Assembly (NCBI GenBank): GCA_964511405.1
Contig: CAZEFK010000103.1
Coordinates: 1 to 25,595, forward strand
DNA: 25,595 bases
Source of the DNA: CAZEFK01 sp964511405
GTDB lineage: Bacteria > Pseudomonadota > Alphaproteobacteria > Elsterales > Elsteraceae
Reading direction: 5' to 3'
The notes beneath the pieces were generated by a model, which ran no database searches, was not told the origin of the DNA, and saw only the letters and a list, made by a program, of their open reading frames with translations. Every line of letters starts with the position of its first letter. Position 1 is the stretch's first letter. The translations under genes and the position numbers were made by a program. Shown one piece after another: positions 14,244 to 21,193 of the stretch.

Positions 14244-15707
14244 ATGGCCATCGAACTCCGGGATCCCAGCCTGTTCGTCCAGCGCGCCTTCGTCGGCGGC
14301 CAGTGGATCGGCGCCGCCGAGGGCGGCACGGTCGCGGTCGAGGATCCGGCCACCGGCGCGGTGCTGGGCACGGTGCCGGACTGCGGCGCCGGCGAGACCG
14401 CCGCCGCGATCGCCGGGGCGAACGACGCCTTCGGGCCGTGGAAGGCGCGCCCCGCCGCCGAGCGCGCCGCCGTCCTGGAGCGCTGGCACCAGCTCGTGGT
14501 CGACAACGCCGCCGACCTTGCGCGGATCATGACCGCCGAGCAGGGCAAGCCGCTGGCCGAGGCCGAGGGCGAAGTGCGCTACGGCGCCGGCTTCATCAAA
14601 TGGTTCGCCGAGGAGGCGCACCGGGTCTATGGCGGCACGGTGCCGGCGCCGACCGCGGACCGCCGCATCCTGGTGCTGAAAGAGCCGGTCGGGGTGTCGG
14701 CGGCGATCACGCCCTGGAACTTCCCCAACGCCATGATCACGCGCAAATGCGCGCCGGCCCTGGCCGCCGGCTGCCCGGTGGTGATCAAGCCGTCGGAGCT
14801 GACCCCCTATTCCGCGCTGGCGCTGGCGGTGCTGGCCGAGCGCGCCGGCGTCCCGGCCGGCGTGCTCAACGTCGTGACCGGGCGGCCCGACGCGATCGGC
14901 CGCGAGCTGACCGCCAATCCGACCGTGCGCAAGCTGTCCTTCACCGGCTCGACCCGCGTCGGATCGCTGCTGATGCGCGAGAGCGCCGGCACCATCAAGC
15001 GCCTCAGCCTGGAGCTGGGCGGCAATGCCCCCTTCATCGTGTTCGACGACGCCGACCTCGACCAGGCGGTGGCCGGCGCCATGGCCAGCAAATTCCGCAA
15101 TGCCGGCCAGACCTGCGTGTGCGCCAACCGCATCCTGGTCCAGGACGGCATCTTCGACGCCTTCGCCGGGCGCCTGGCGCAGGCGGTGGCGGCGCTGCGC
15201 CCGGGCGACGGCCGCAGCCCCGGCGTCACCATCGGACCGCTGATCAACGCCGCGGCCATCGCCAAGGTCGCGGCCCATGTCGAGGACGCCCTCGGGCGCG
15301 GCGCCACGCCGCTCACGGCCCCGATCGCGGTGCCCGACCCCACCCGCTTCGCGGCGCCTGTGGTGCTGACCGGTGCCACGCCGGCCATGCGCCTGGCCAA
15401 CGAGGAGACCTTCGGTCCGGTGGCGCCGCTGTTCCGCTTCCGCCACGAGGCCGAGGCGATCGAACTGGCCAACGGCACGCCCTATGGCCTGGCCGCCTAT
15501 TTCTTCACCCGGGACCTGAACCGCGCCTGGCGCGTCGGCGAAGCCCTGGAGTTCGGCATGGTCGGGCTCAACACTGGCCTGGTGTCGATGGAGGTGGCGC
15601 CGTTCGGCGGGGTCAAGCAGTCGGGCATCGGCCGCGAGGGCGGCCAGCTCGGCATCGAGGAGTACCTGGAGCCCAAGGCCTTCCACATGGGCGGCCTGAC
15701 GCTCTGA
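14244..15707 (+). CDS. Aldehyde dehydrogenase, succinate-semialdehyde dehydrogenase (GabD) type
   Basis: A 487-residue NAD(P)+-dependent aldehyde dehydrogenase of full length. It shows ITPWNFPNAMITRKCAPAL with the oxyanion Asn160, IKPSELTPYS, SFTGSTRVG, the general base Glu258 in LELGGNAP, and Cys291 in GQTCVCANR, where the CVC pair is characteristic of GabD-type enzymes. EETFGPVAP and FGGVKQSGIGREGG close the catalytic domain. It most resembles succinate-semialdehyde dehydrogenase or glutarate-semialdehyde dehydrogenase, but close paralogues act on other aldehydes. The ATG at 14244 has GAGGA eight bases upstream. It is the third gene of the GNAT/GhrA-like operon and is followed after 43 bases by an Lrp-type regulator that may respond to the amino acid feeding this pathway. 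Confidence 0.92.
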   Translation: MAIELRDPSLFVQRAFVGGQWIGAAEGGTVAVEDPATGAVLGTVPDCGAGETAAAIAGANDAFGPWKARPAAERAAVLERWHQLVVDNAADLARIMTAEQGKPLAEAEGEVRYGAGFIKWFAEEAHRVYGGTVPAPTADRRILVLKEPVGVSAAITPWNFPNAMITRKCAPALAAGCPVVIKPSELTPYSALALAVLAERAGVPAGVLNVVTGRPDAIGRELTANPTVRKLSFTGSTRVGSLLMRESAGTIKRLSLELGGNAPFIVFDDADLDQAVAGAMASKFRNAGQTCVCANRILVQDGIFDAFAGRLAQAVAALRPGDGRSPGVTIGPLINAAAIAKVAAHVEDALGRGATPLTAPIAVPDPTRFAAPVVLTGATPAMRLANEETFGPVAPLFRFRHEAEAIELANGTPYGLAAYFFTRDLNRAWRVGEALEFGMVGLNTGLVSMEVAPFGGVKQSGIGREGGQLGIEEYLEPKAFHMGGLTL

Positions 15708-15750
15708 CGGAATTGACGGACTCCGCCCGGCGACTCAACCTTAGGCCCCG

Positions 15751-16245
15751 ATGAGCCCCGCGCCCAAACTCGACCGCATCGACCTCAAGATCCTGTGCCA
15801 GCTGCAGAAGAACGGCCGGATCACCAATGTCGACCTGGCCGAGGCCGTGGGGCTGTCGCCCAGCCCGTGCCTGATGCGGGTCAAGCGCCTGGAGAAGGCC
15901 GGCTACATCACCGGCTATGGCGCCCAGATCCAGCTGCAGAAGCTGGGCGATACCCTGATGGTGTTCACTGAGGTCACGCTGTCGGACCACCGCCGCGACG
16001 ACTTCTCGCGCTTCGAGGCCGCGATCCGCAAGGTCGACGAGGTCGTCGAATGCCACCTGGTCAGCGGCGGCTACGACTACCTGCTGAAGTTCATCACCCA
16101 GGGCGTCGGCCACTATCAGACCATCATCGAGACCCTGCTCGACCGCAATATCGGCATCGAGAAGTATTTCAGCTACATCGTGCTCAAGTCGCCATTCATC
16201 AAGCACCAGTACCCGATCGAAACCCTGTTCGATCCGCAGGGGTGA
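15751..16245 (+). CDS. Lrp/AsnC-family transcriptional regulator
   Basis: A 164-residue protein with an N-terminal winged helix-turn-helix (LDRIDLKILCQLQKNGRITN, LAEAVGLSPSPCLMRVKRLE, residues 7-52). It also has a C-terminal RAM effector/oligomerisation domain (VDEVVECHLVSGGYDYLLKF, then YFSYIVLKSPFIKHQYPI). Proteins of this family sense amino acids and usually control nearby transport or catabolic genes. The position 43 bases after the GabD-like gene suggests it regulates that operon or itself; no LysR or other regulator is attached to these genes. The PutR subgroup that activates putA is similar in length, and since a putA lies elsewhere in the window a PutR role cannot be excluded. AGG lies seven bases before the ATG. 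Confidence 0.92.
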   Translation: MSPAPKLDRIDLKILCQLQKNGRITNVDLAEAVGLSPSPCLMRVKRLEKAGYITGYGAQIQLQKLGDTLMVFTEVTLSDHRRDDFSRFEAAIRKVDEVVECHLVSGGYDYLLKFITQGVGHYQTIIETLLDRNIGIEKYFSYIVLKSPFIKHQYPIETLFDPQG

Positions 16246-16318
16246 TGCCCGCGCCGGCAGCGGTGATCAGCGGCCGTGCCGTGGTTGGCGTTGCCGGATC
16301 CCTTGTGGCTCATCGCGA

Positions 16319-16498
16319 TCACCCTGCTTCGTTCTCGCTCGCCGAAGCCTCGGGGTCAGCGCTCACTTCCCGGTATGCCCACCCGCCCCTGATCATCTGC
16401 CGCATTGGCGGGCTTTGGGGCTTCCGCAGGACTTGGCCGGCCTGGTCCGTCAATACCGCCTCGCGAAGCTGCTGCACCGCTGGATTGACTTCCCGCAT
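16319..16498 (-). CDS. Possible small hypothetical protein (59 residues)
   Basis: The frame opens with MREVNPAVQQLREAVL and continues through GGWAYREVSADPEAS to a TGA. Its composition is mixed and protein-like, unlike the arginine/alanine-rich shadows typical of this genome. No ribosome binding site is evident. The upstream minus-strand frame that ends beyond it (IFVRDTIDLESCHA) overlaps its start in another phase, so this may be the 3' half of a frameshifted gene. No family is recognised. Confidence 0.22.
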   Translation of the reverse strand: MREVNPAVQQLREAVLTDQAGQVLRKPQSPPMRQMIRGGWAYREVSADPEASASENEAG

Positions 16499-16647
16499 GG
16501 CATGACTCCAGGTCGATCGTGTCCCGCACGAATATAAGCGCGAGCTCTTCTTGGTCGCTCTCGCGTTTGAAGGCGTCCACTACGATCTTTTCGATGTATT
16601 CTGGGCAAGAGGGGCAAACGTCCGGGCAGACCCGCCAAACCCGGTCC

Positions 16648-16739
16648 TCGTCATCCCCGCGGTGGTGGCAAGCTCGACATAGTCCCTGTTGATACCTGCG
16701 TCGAGCCAGCTGGATTCCCGCTTTCACGGGAATGACGAA
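16648..16739. repeat. Dispersed GTCATCCCCGC-type palindromic repeat, copy 2
   Basis: This is a diverged copy, in the same orientation, of the element at 6848-6956. Shared blocks are TCGTCATCC at the left, CAAGCTCGACA then AGTCC in the core, GCGTCGAGCCAGCTGGAT, and a right end (CCCGCTTTCACGGGAATGACGA) matching the other copy with a few changes. About 17 bases of the left internal arm are missing here. Like copy 1 it lies between convergent gene ends (Lrp gene and the small secreted protein gene). Reading the minus strand from the repeat gives VIPVKAGIQ, a well-known spurious peptide of such repeats. Confidence 0.75.
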
Positions 16740-16858
16740 CAAAGAACTTGATCGGAATAGCCAATAAAAGATGTGTGAATGCCATAGCCGACCGACGCCT
16801 CGTGATCATACGGCCGGTCGCAGCGTTGGCGCAGCCCCCAATCGGGGCGTCGACGGCG

Positions 16859-16892
16859 AGGGTCACGGCAGCGTGAGAGCCGCCGTGACCCT
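16859..16892 (-). terminator. Strong hairpin after the small secreted protein gene
   Basis: Perfect 11-base arms AGGGTCACGGC (16859-16869) and GCCGTGACCCT (16882-16892) enclose a 12-base loop, five bases beyond the stop codon of the minus-strand gene. This is the place and strength expected of an intrinsic terminator. No T-run follows on the minus strand, so it may be a processing or stability hairpin instead. Confidence 0.6.
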
Positions 16893-16897
16893 TGGCC

Positions 16898-17263
16898 TTA
16901 TTCCGTGATCGCGCTGGTCTCGTCGCTGCTCCGGTTGTACTTCAGCGTGATCTTGTCGATGTGGCACAGGTCGAACTTCGACCACTCCGACGACGTGCCA
17001 TCGTCGTCATAGACCACCTTCATGTCCCAAAAGCATTCCGAGGTCTTGGTGAACTTGATCGGCACGGACGAGCCGGCCTTCAGCACGTCCGAGCCCATCA
17101 CGTCGTTGCCCCAGTTCTTCGCCGATGGCGGCGACAGATAGACTTCGCGGATCGGATAGCCGGTGCCGTTGACCAGCGTGAAGTCCTGGTCGCCGGCAAA
17201 GGCCGGCACCGCGGCGCACAGCGTCAGCGCCGCCGACAGGGCGATGCCACCAAATCGGATCAT
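16898..17263 (-). CDS. Small secreted protein of unknown function
   Basis: A 121-residue protein with a classical signal peptide: MIRFGG, a hydrophobic core SAALTLCAAV and a probable cleavage after PAFA at about residue 23. The mature part begins DQDFTLVNGTGYPIREVYLS, followed by NWGNDVMGSDVLKAG, a strand-rich region and two cysteines (ECFWD and DLCHID) that could form a disulfide in the periplasm. I recognise the DFTLVN-TGY and YLSP-S patterns as recurring in uncharacterised alphaproteobacterial exported proteins, but I know no function. The ATG at 17263 has GAGGA six bases upstream. It appears to be a single-gene unit ended by the hairpin at 16859-16892. Confidence 0.82.
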   Translation of the reverse strand: MIRFGGIALSAALTLCAAVPAFAGDQDFTLVNGTGYPIREVYLSPPSAKNWGNDVMGSDVLKAGSSVPIKFTKTSECFWDMKVVYDDDGTSSEWSKFDLCHIDKITLKYNRSSDETSAITE

Positions 17264-17377
17264 GGGTGTTCCTCACCAATGGGTTGAGCCGGCTCCGCTG
17301 ACCGCGGCCGGTCCCGCATTTGACTGCCATCAGGTTAAGCAAAAGTCAATTTTGATGCCGATCCAAATCAACGCTCT

Positions 17378-18265
17378 TCAGGCGCCGAGGTCGGCGATCG
17401 CGGCGCGCAGGTCGCGGGCGAATTCCTTGCCGAACCGCGTCGGCGGCAGGCCGGCATGGCGCGCCAGCACGATATCAAGCGGCACCGCCGGCCGGAACGG
17501 CCGCACCGCCAGACCTTCGAAGCCGGCCCAGGGCACCAACCCGTCGACCAGCGCCACCCCCAGGCCGCGCCGAACCAGGGGGGCCGCGGCGATCGACAGG
17601 GTGATCTCGACCTGCGGATCGCGCGTCAGGCCGGCCTCGCGGAACACGCGGTCCAGGGCCTGCCCCACGGCCGCCCTGGAGCCGTAGCTGATCAGCGTCT
17701 GGCCGGCGAGGTCGGCGGGGCTCACCGCATCAAGCGCCGCCAAGGGCGACGCCGCCGGCATCACCGCCACGATCGCCGCGGTGCCCAGGATTTCGCAGCG
17801 CACCCGGGGTTCGGCCAGCGCCGACATCGTCAGGCCCAGATCGATCGCGCCGACCACCAGATGCTCGGCGATGGCCTCGGCCGGCAGGGTCTGGATCTCC
17901 AGCCGCGCGCCGGGATGGCGCCGGCGAAAGCGCTCGGCCGCGCCCGGCAGCAGCGCGAAGGTGGCCGGCGCGCTGGCGCCGATCCGCATGAGGCCAACCC
18001 GCTTGTCGCGGATGCGGTCGGACAGCGCCTTCAGCGCCTCGATCTCGCGGAAGATGCGGTCGGCATCGCGATACAGCAGATGCGCCTCGGGGGTCGGCAC
18101 CAGCCGGCCACCGACCCGCTCGAACAGGCGATAGCCGATCCGGCTCTCGAAATGGCGCAGCATCTTGCTGACCGCCGGCTGCGAGACATGCAGCGCCTCC
18201 GCGGCGGCGGTCAGCGAGCCCTGGCGCATGATCGCGCGAAAGATCTCGAGCTGGCGGGCGTCCAT
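17378..18265 (-). CDS. LysR-family regulator, NocR/OccR-like
   Basis: A 295-residue LysR protein. The N-terminus (MDARQLEIFRAIMRQGSLTA, then VSQPAVSKMLRHFESRIGYR and RLVPTPEA) closely follows the pattern of NocR/OccR, activators of nopaline and octopine catabolism in Agrobacterium. The effector domain contains LMRIGASAPATFALLPGA, VVGAIDLGLTMSAL and LVRRGLGVALVDGLVPW. It is divergent from a four-gene oxidoreductase operon whose first three products resemble opine oxidase subunits, which supports control of that operon. The ATG at 18265 is where homology starts; the open frame continues upstream but only reads the opposite-strand genes out of frame. A TTTG-N7-CAAA box lies ten bases in front of the start. 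Confidence 0.93.
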   Translation of the reverse strand: MDARQLEIFRAIMRQGSLTAAAEALHVSQPAVSKMLRHFESRIGYRLFERVGGRLVPTPEAHLLYRDADRIFREIEALKALSDRIRDKRVGLMRIGASAPATFALLPGAAERFRRRHPGARLEIQTLPAEAIAEHLVVGAIDLGLTMSALAEPRVRCEILGTAAIVAVMPAASPLAALDAVSPADLAGQTLISYGSRAAVGQALDRVFREAGLTRDPQVEITLSIAAAPLVRRGLGVALVDGLVPWAGFEGLAVRPFRPAVPLDIVLARHAGLPPTRFGKEFARDLRAAIADLGA

Positions 18266-18289
18266 AACCAAAGGTTTGAGTGAACCAAA
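18266..18289. promoter_or_regulatory. Putative LysR operator with TTTG-N7-CAAA and AACCAAA direct repeats
   Basis: TTTG-N7-CAAA at 18275-18289 contains the T-N11-A core expected for LysR-family proteins. The heptamer AACCAAA occurs twice, at 18266-18272 and 18283-18289, 17 bases apart. The cluster lies just outside the LysR start codon in the 97-base divergent gap, a position suited to autoregulation and activation of the operon at 18363. Confidence 0.5.
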
Positions 18290-18362
18290 CGATTGATAGT
18301 GGCCTGGCGGCGGGCGCCTTGCCAGCATTCCGGTCAGCACCATCGCAGGGAGGCCGAGACGC

Positions 18363-18671
18363 ATGACGGGCCGCTTCGTGAGGCTGGGCGAGACCCACCG
18401 GCCGCCGGTCGCCTTCGTCCTGGACGGCCGCCCGGCCCAGGGGCTGGCGGGCGACACCCTGCTGGTGGCGGTGCTCAATTCAGGCGGCCACCTGCGCCGC
18501 TCCGAGTTCGGCGACGGCACCCGCGCCGGCTTCTGCCTGATGGGCGCCTGCCAGGACTGCTGGGTTTGGACCGACGACGGCACTCGGCTGCGCGCCTGCA
18601 CCACCGTGCTGACGGCGGGCCTCCGCGTCCGCACCAGCCTGCCGGAGGGATCATGGCCGCGCCCCGCGTGA
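18363..18671 (+). CDS. [2Fe-2S] small subunit of an opine oxidase/HcnA-type dehydrogenase
   Basis: A 102-residue ferredoxin-like protein. Cys58, Cys63, Cys66 and Cys79 form the plant-type [2Fe-2S] pattern C-x4-C-x2-C-x12-C (GFCLMGACQDCWVW and RACTT). FVLDGRPAQGLAGDTLLVAV is the preceding beta-grasp part. Equivalent small subunits occur in octopine/nopaline oxidases, hydrogen cyanide synthase (HcnA) and D-hydroxyproline dehydrogenase, passing electrons between the two flavin subunits. The ATG at 18363 opens the operon divergent from the NocR-like gene. The gene overlaps the next by 19 bases, indicating coupled translation. Confidence 0.9.
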   Translation: MTGRFVRLGETHRPPVAFVLDGRPAQGLAGDTLLVAVLNSGGHLRRSEFGDGTRAGFCLMGACQDCWVWTDDGTRLRACTTVLTAGLRVRTSLPEGSWPRPA

Positions 18672-20032
18672 TCGTGGTCGGCGCCGGGCCGGCCGGCGTG
18701 CGCGCCGCCGAGGCGCTGGTCGCGGCCGGCCTCCGGCCTGCTGTGATCGACGAGAACAGGCGCGACGGCGGCCAGATCTACCGCCGACAGCCCGAAGGCT
18801 TCGAACGCTCCGGCCGGGTGCTCTACGGCACCGAGGCCGGCCGCGCCGCCGCCCTGCACCGCAGCTTCGAGGCGCTCGCCGGCCGCATCGACTACCACCC
18901 CGAGACCCTGGCCTGGAACGTGGCCGACCGCACCCTGCATGTGGTCGCCGGCACGCGCGCCCGCGCCCTGGACTTCGACGCCCTGATCGTCTGCGCCGGC
19001 GCCACCGACCGGCTGATGCCGGTGGCAGGCTGGGAGCTGGCCGGCACCTACAGCCTGGGCGCCGCCCAGATCGCGCTCAAGGCGCAGGCCTGCGCCATCG
19101 GCCGACAGGTCGCGTTCCTGGGCTCCGGCCCGCTGCTCTACCTGGTCGCGGCGCAATATGCCAAGGCTGGGGCGCGGGTCGCGGCGGTGCTGGACACGGC
19201 CCCCTTCGCCTTACGCCTGCAGGCCTTGGGGCAGCTGCTGGCGCGTCCGGGCGTCCTGGCCAAGGGCCTGACCCTGACCGCCCGGCTGCGCGCCGCGAGC
19301 GTGCCGGTGCTGACCGGGGTGACGCCGGTCCGGATCACTGGCAGTCCGGAGGCCGGCGTCGACGGCCTGGTGGTGCGCGACGGCAACGGTCTTGAGCGCC
19401 GCTTCGCCTGCGACGCGGTCGGGCTCGGCTGGCACCTGCGGCCGGAGACCCAGCTCGCCGACCTGGCGCGCTGCGCCTTCCGCTTCGATGCCGCCACCCA
19501 TCAATGGCTGCCCGAGATCGATGCCGACGGCCGCAGCAGCGTGCCCGGGATCTACCTGGCCGGCGACGGCGCCCGGCTGCTCGGCGCCGACGGCGCCGAG
19601 GCCGCCGGCCGGCTGGCCGCACTGGCGGCCTTGGCCGACCTCGGCCTGCCGGCCGACCGCAGCGCCATCGCCCGCCTGCGCGCGACCCTGGAGACCATGG
19701 ACCGGTTCCGGCGGGGCCTGGCCCAGGCCTTCCCGTGGCCGGCCGAGGCGGCGGCCGCGCTGGCCGACGACACCGTCCTGTGCCGCTGCGAGGCGGTCAC
19801 GGTCGGCGAGCTGCGCCAGGCGGTGGCCGCCAAGGGCGCGCCCGAGGTCAACCGCGCCAAGGCGTTCAGCCGGGTCGGCATGGGCCGCTGCCAGGGCCGC
19901 TATTGCGGCCACGCCGCGGCCGAGCTGCTGGCCGCGGCCGCCGGGGTGCCGCTGGAACAGGCCGGGCGGCTGCGTGGCCAGGCCCCGGTCAAGCCGCTGC
20001 CGGTCGCAACCGAGCTCGAGGTGCCGGCATGA
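18653..20032 (+). CDS. FAD/BFD-domain subunit (opine oxidase subunit A / HcnB-like)
   Basis: A 459-residue pyridine-nucleotide-disulfide-type flavoprotein. The FAD loop is IVVGAGPAGVRAAEAL near the N-terminus, followed by the motif GGQIYRRQPEGF that is typical of this subunit. A second nucleotide site is VAFLGSGPLLYLVAAQY, and the second FAD contact is IYLAGDGARLLGADGAEAAG. The C-terminus has a BFD-like [2Fe-2S] domain with Cys377, Cys379, Cys413 and Cys418 (CRCEAVTVGEL and GRCQGRYC). This architecture is shared by opine oxidase subunit A, HcnB and the alpha subunit of D-hydroxyproline dehydrogenase. GGAGGG lies just before the ATG at 18653. The stop overlaps the next gene as ATGA. A cytoplasmic or inner-membrane-associated complex with the two flanking products is expected. 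Confidence 0.92.
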   Translation: MAAPRVIVVGAGPAGVRAAEALVAAGLRPAVIDENRRDGGQIYRRQPEGFERSGRVLYGTEAGRAAALHRSFEALAGRIDYHPETLAWNVADRTLHVVAGTRARALDFDALIVCAGATDRLMPVAGWELAGTYSLGAAQIALKAQACAIGRQVAFLGSGPLLYLVAAQYAKAGARVAAVLDTAPFALRLQALGQLLARPGVLAKGLTLTARLRAASVPVLTGVTPVRITGSPEAGVDGLVVRDGNGLERRFACDAVGLGWHLRPETQLADLARCAFRFDAATHQWLPEIDADGRSSVPGIYLAGDGARLLGADGAEAAGRLAALAALADLGLPADRSAIARLRATLETMDRFRRGLAQAFPWPAEAAAALADDTVLCRCEAVTVGELRQAVAAKGAPEVNRAKAFSRVGMGRCQGRYCGHAAAELLAAAAGVPLEQAGRLRGQAPVKPLPVATELEVPA

Positions 20033-21180
20033 CCGCGCCGACCTTGGCCGCCGACGTCGTGGTGGTGGGCGGCGGCCTGATGGGCGCCGCCACCGCCTTC
20101 TTCCTGCGCTGGCGCGGACGCACGGTGATCCTGGTCGAGCGCGGGCTGGTCGGCCAGCAGGCCAGCGGCACCAATTTCGGCAATGTCCGGCGCCAGGGTC
20201 GCTACCTGCCGCAGCTGCCGCTGGCCAACCGGGCGCGCGACATCTGGGGGCGGCTGCCGGAGCTGATCGGCGAGGATGCCGAATTCCTGGCCACCGGCCA
20301 CATCCGCGTCTGCTACCGCGCCGAACAGGTCGGCGAGCTGGAAGCCTATGCCCAGGACGCCCTGCCCTATGGCCTGGCGCTGGAGCTGATCAGCCGCAAC
20401 GCCCTGCTCGACCGCTTCCCCTATTTCGGGCCGGAGGTCGTCGCCGGCTCCTACTCGCCGCTGGACGGCCACGCCAACCCGCGGCTGGCCGCACCCGCCT
20501 TCGCCCGCGCCGCCGTGCGCGCCGGCGCCACGGTGGTCGAGAACACCGAGATCGTGGCCATCGACAAGACCGGCGAGGACTTCGTGGCGGAGGCGGCCGA
20601 CGGCCGCCGCTTCCGCGCGCCGGCCCTGCAGGTCAGCGCCGGCGCCTGGGGCGGCCTGTTGTCCGAACGGTTCGGCGAGCCAGTGCCGCTGGTCGTGCGC
20701 GGACCCCAGATGGCGGTGACCGAGCCCGCACCCTACGGCATCCACCCGGTGCTGGGGGTGTCGAGCCCGGTGCCCGAGGAGGTTCTGTATCTGCGCCAGA
20801 TCCCGCGCGGCAACGTGATCTTCGGCGGCGGCAACCGCGGCCCGGCCTTTGCCGACATCCGCCGCGCCTATGTGCTGCCGCACAACACCCTGGCCCAACT
20901 GCCGCAGCTGCGGCGGATCGTGCCGGCGCTGGCCGACCTGCGCGTGATCCGGGTGTGGAGCGGGATCGAGAGCTACCTGCCCGACGACCGCCCGATCATG
21001 GGTCCGAGCGCCAAGGTGCCCGGCCTGTACTACGCCTTCGGCTTCTGCGGCCACGGCTTCCAGCTCGGCCCCGGCGTCGGCGACGTCATGGCCGAGCTGA
21101 TCGCGACCGGCCGCACCACGACTCCGATCGAGCCCTTCCACATCGCCCGCTTCGCGGCCGCCGCCCAGCCGGTGGCCTGA
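20029..21180 (+). CDS. DadA-like FAD-dependent amino/imino acid oxidoreductase (opine oxidase subunit B / HcnC-like)
   Basis: A 383-residue DAO-family flavoprotein, the catalytic subunit of the complex. It has VVVVGGGLMGAATAFFLRWR at the N-terminus, GQQASGTNFGNVRRQGRY where the flavin contacts lie, DGHANPRLAAPAFARAA, VSAGAWGG, and GFCGHGFQLGPGVGDVMAELI at the C-terminus. Family members oxidise C-N bonds of secondary or D-amino acids, such as octopine, nopaline, sarcosine, D-hydroxyproline or glycine. The particular substrate is not readable. The ATGA overlap with the preceding gene, and the downstream M19-family gene 13 bases away, indicate one transcript. No ABC transporter or ornithine cyclodeaminase gene, as found in Ti-plasmid opine clusters, accompanies it here. 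Confidence 0.92.
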   Translation: MTAPTLAADVVVVGGGLMGAATAFFLRWRGRTVILVERGLVGQQASGTNFGNVRRQGRYLPQLPLANRARDIWGRLPELIGEDAEFLATGHIRVCYRAEQVGELEAYAQDALPYGLALELISRNALLDRFPYFGPEVVAGSYSPLDGHANPRLAAPAFARAAVRAGATVVENTEIVAIDKTGEDFVAEAADGRRFRAPALQVSAGAWGGLLSERFGEPVPLVVRGPQMAVTEPAPYGIHPVLGVSSPVPEEVLYLRQIPRGNVIFGGGNRGPAFADIRRAYVLPHNTLAQLPQLRRIVPALADLRVIRVWSGIESYLPDDRPIMGPSAKVPGLYYAFGFCGHGFQLGPGVGDVMAELIATGRTTTPIEPFHIARFAAAAQPVA

Positions 21181-21193
21181 CAGGAGATCCCGC

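Larger units (their letters stand above)
16246..16897. other. Gene-poor 650-base interval with lower GC
   Basis: No convincing gene fills this stretch. It is visibly less GC-rich than its surroundings. It contains the second dispersed repeat copy (16648-16739) and a strong hairpin (16859-16892). Two overlapping minus-strand frames read as protein-like: PSCPEYIEKIVVDAFKRES to ALIFVRDTIDLE (about 16505-16625), and a short frame at 16319-16498. They might be halves of one decayed gene, but neither matches a family I recognise. Confidence 0.5.

Noticed and set aside
16356..16742. A 128-codon minus-strand protein starting inside the repeat (MFVIPVKAGIQ)
   Set aside because: The N-terminus is the well-known spurious translation of the palindromic repeat; only the middle part looks protein-like and is mentioned separately.
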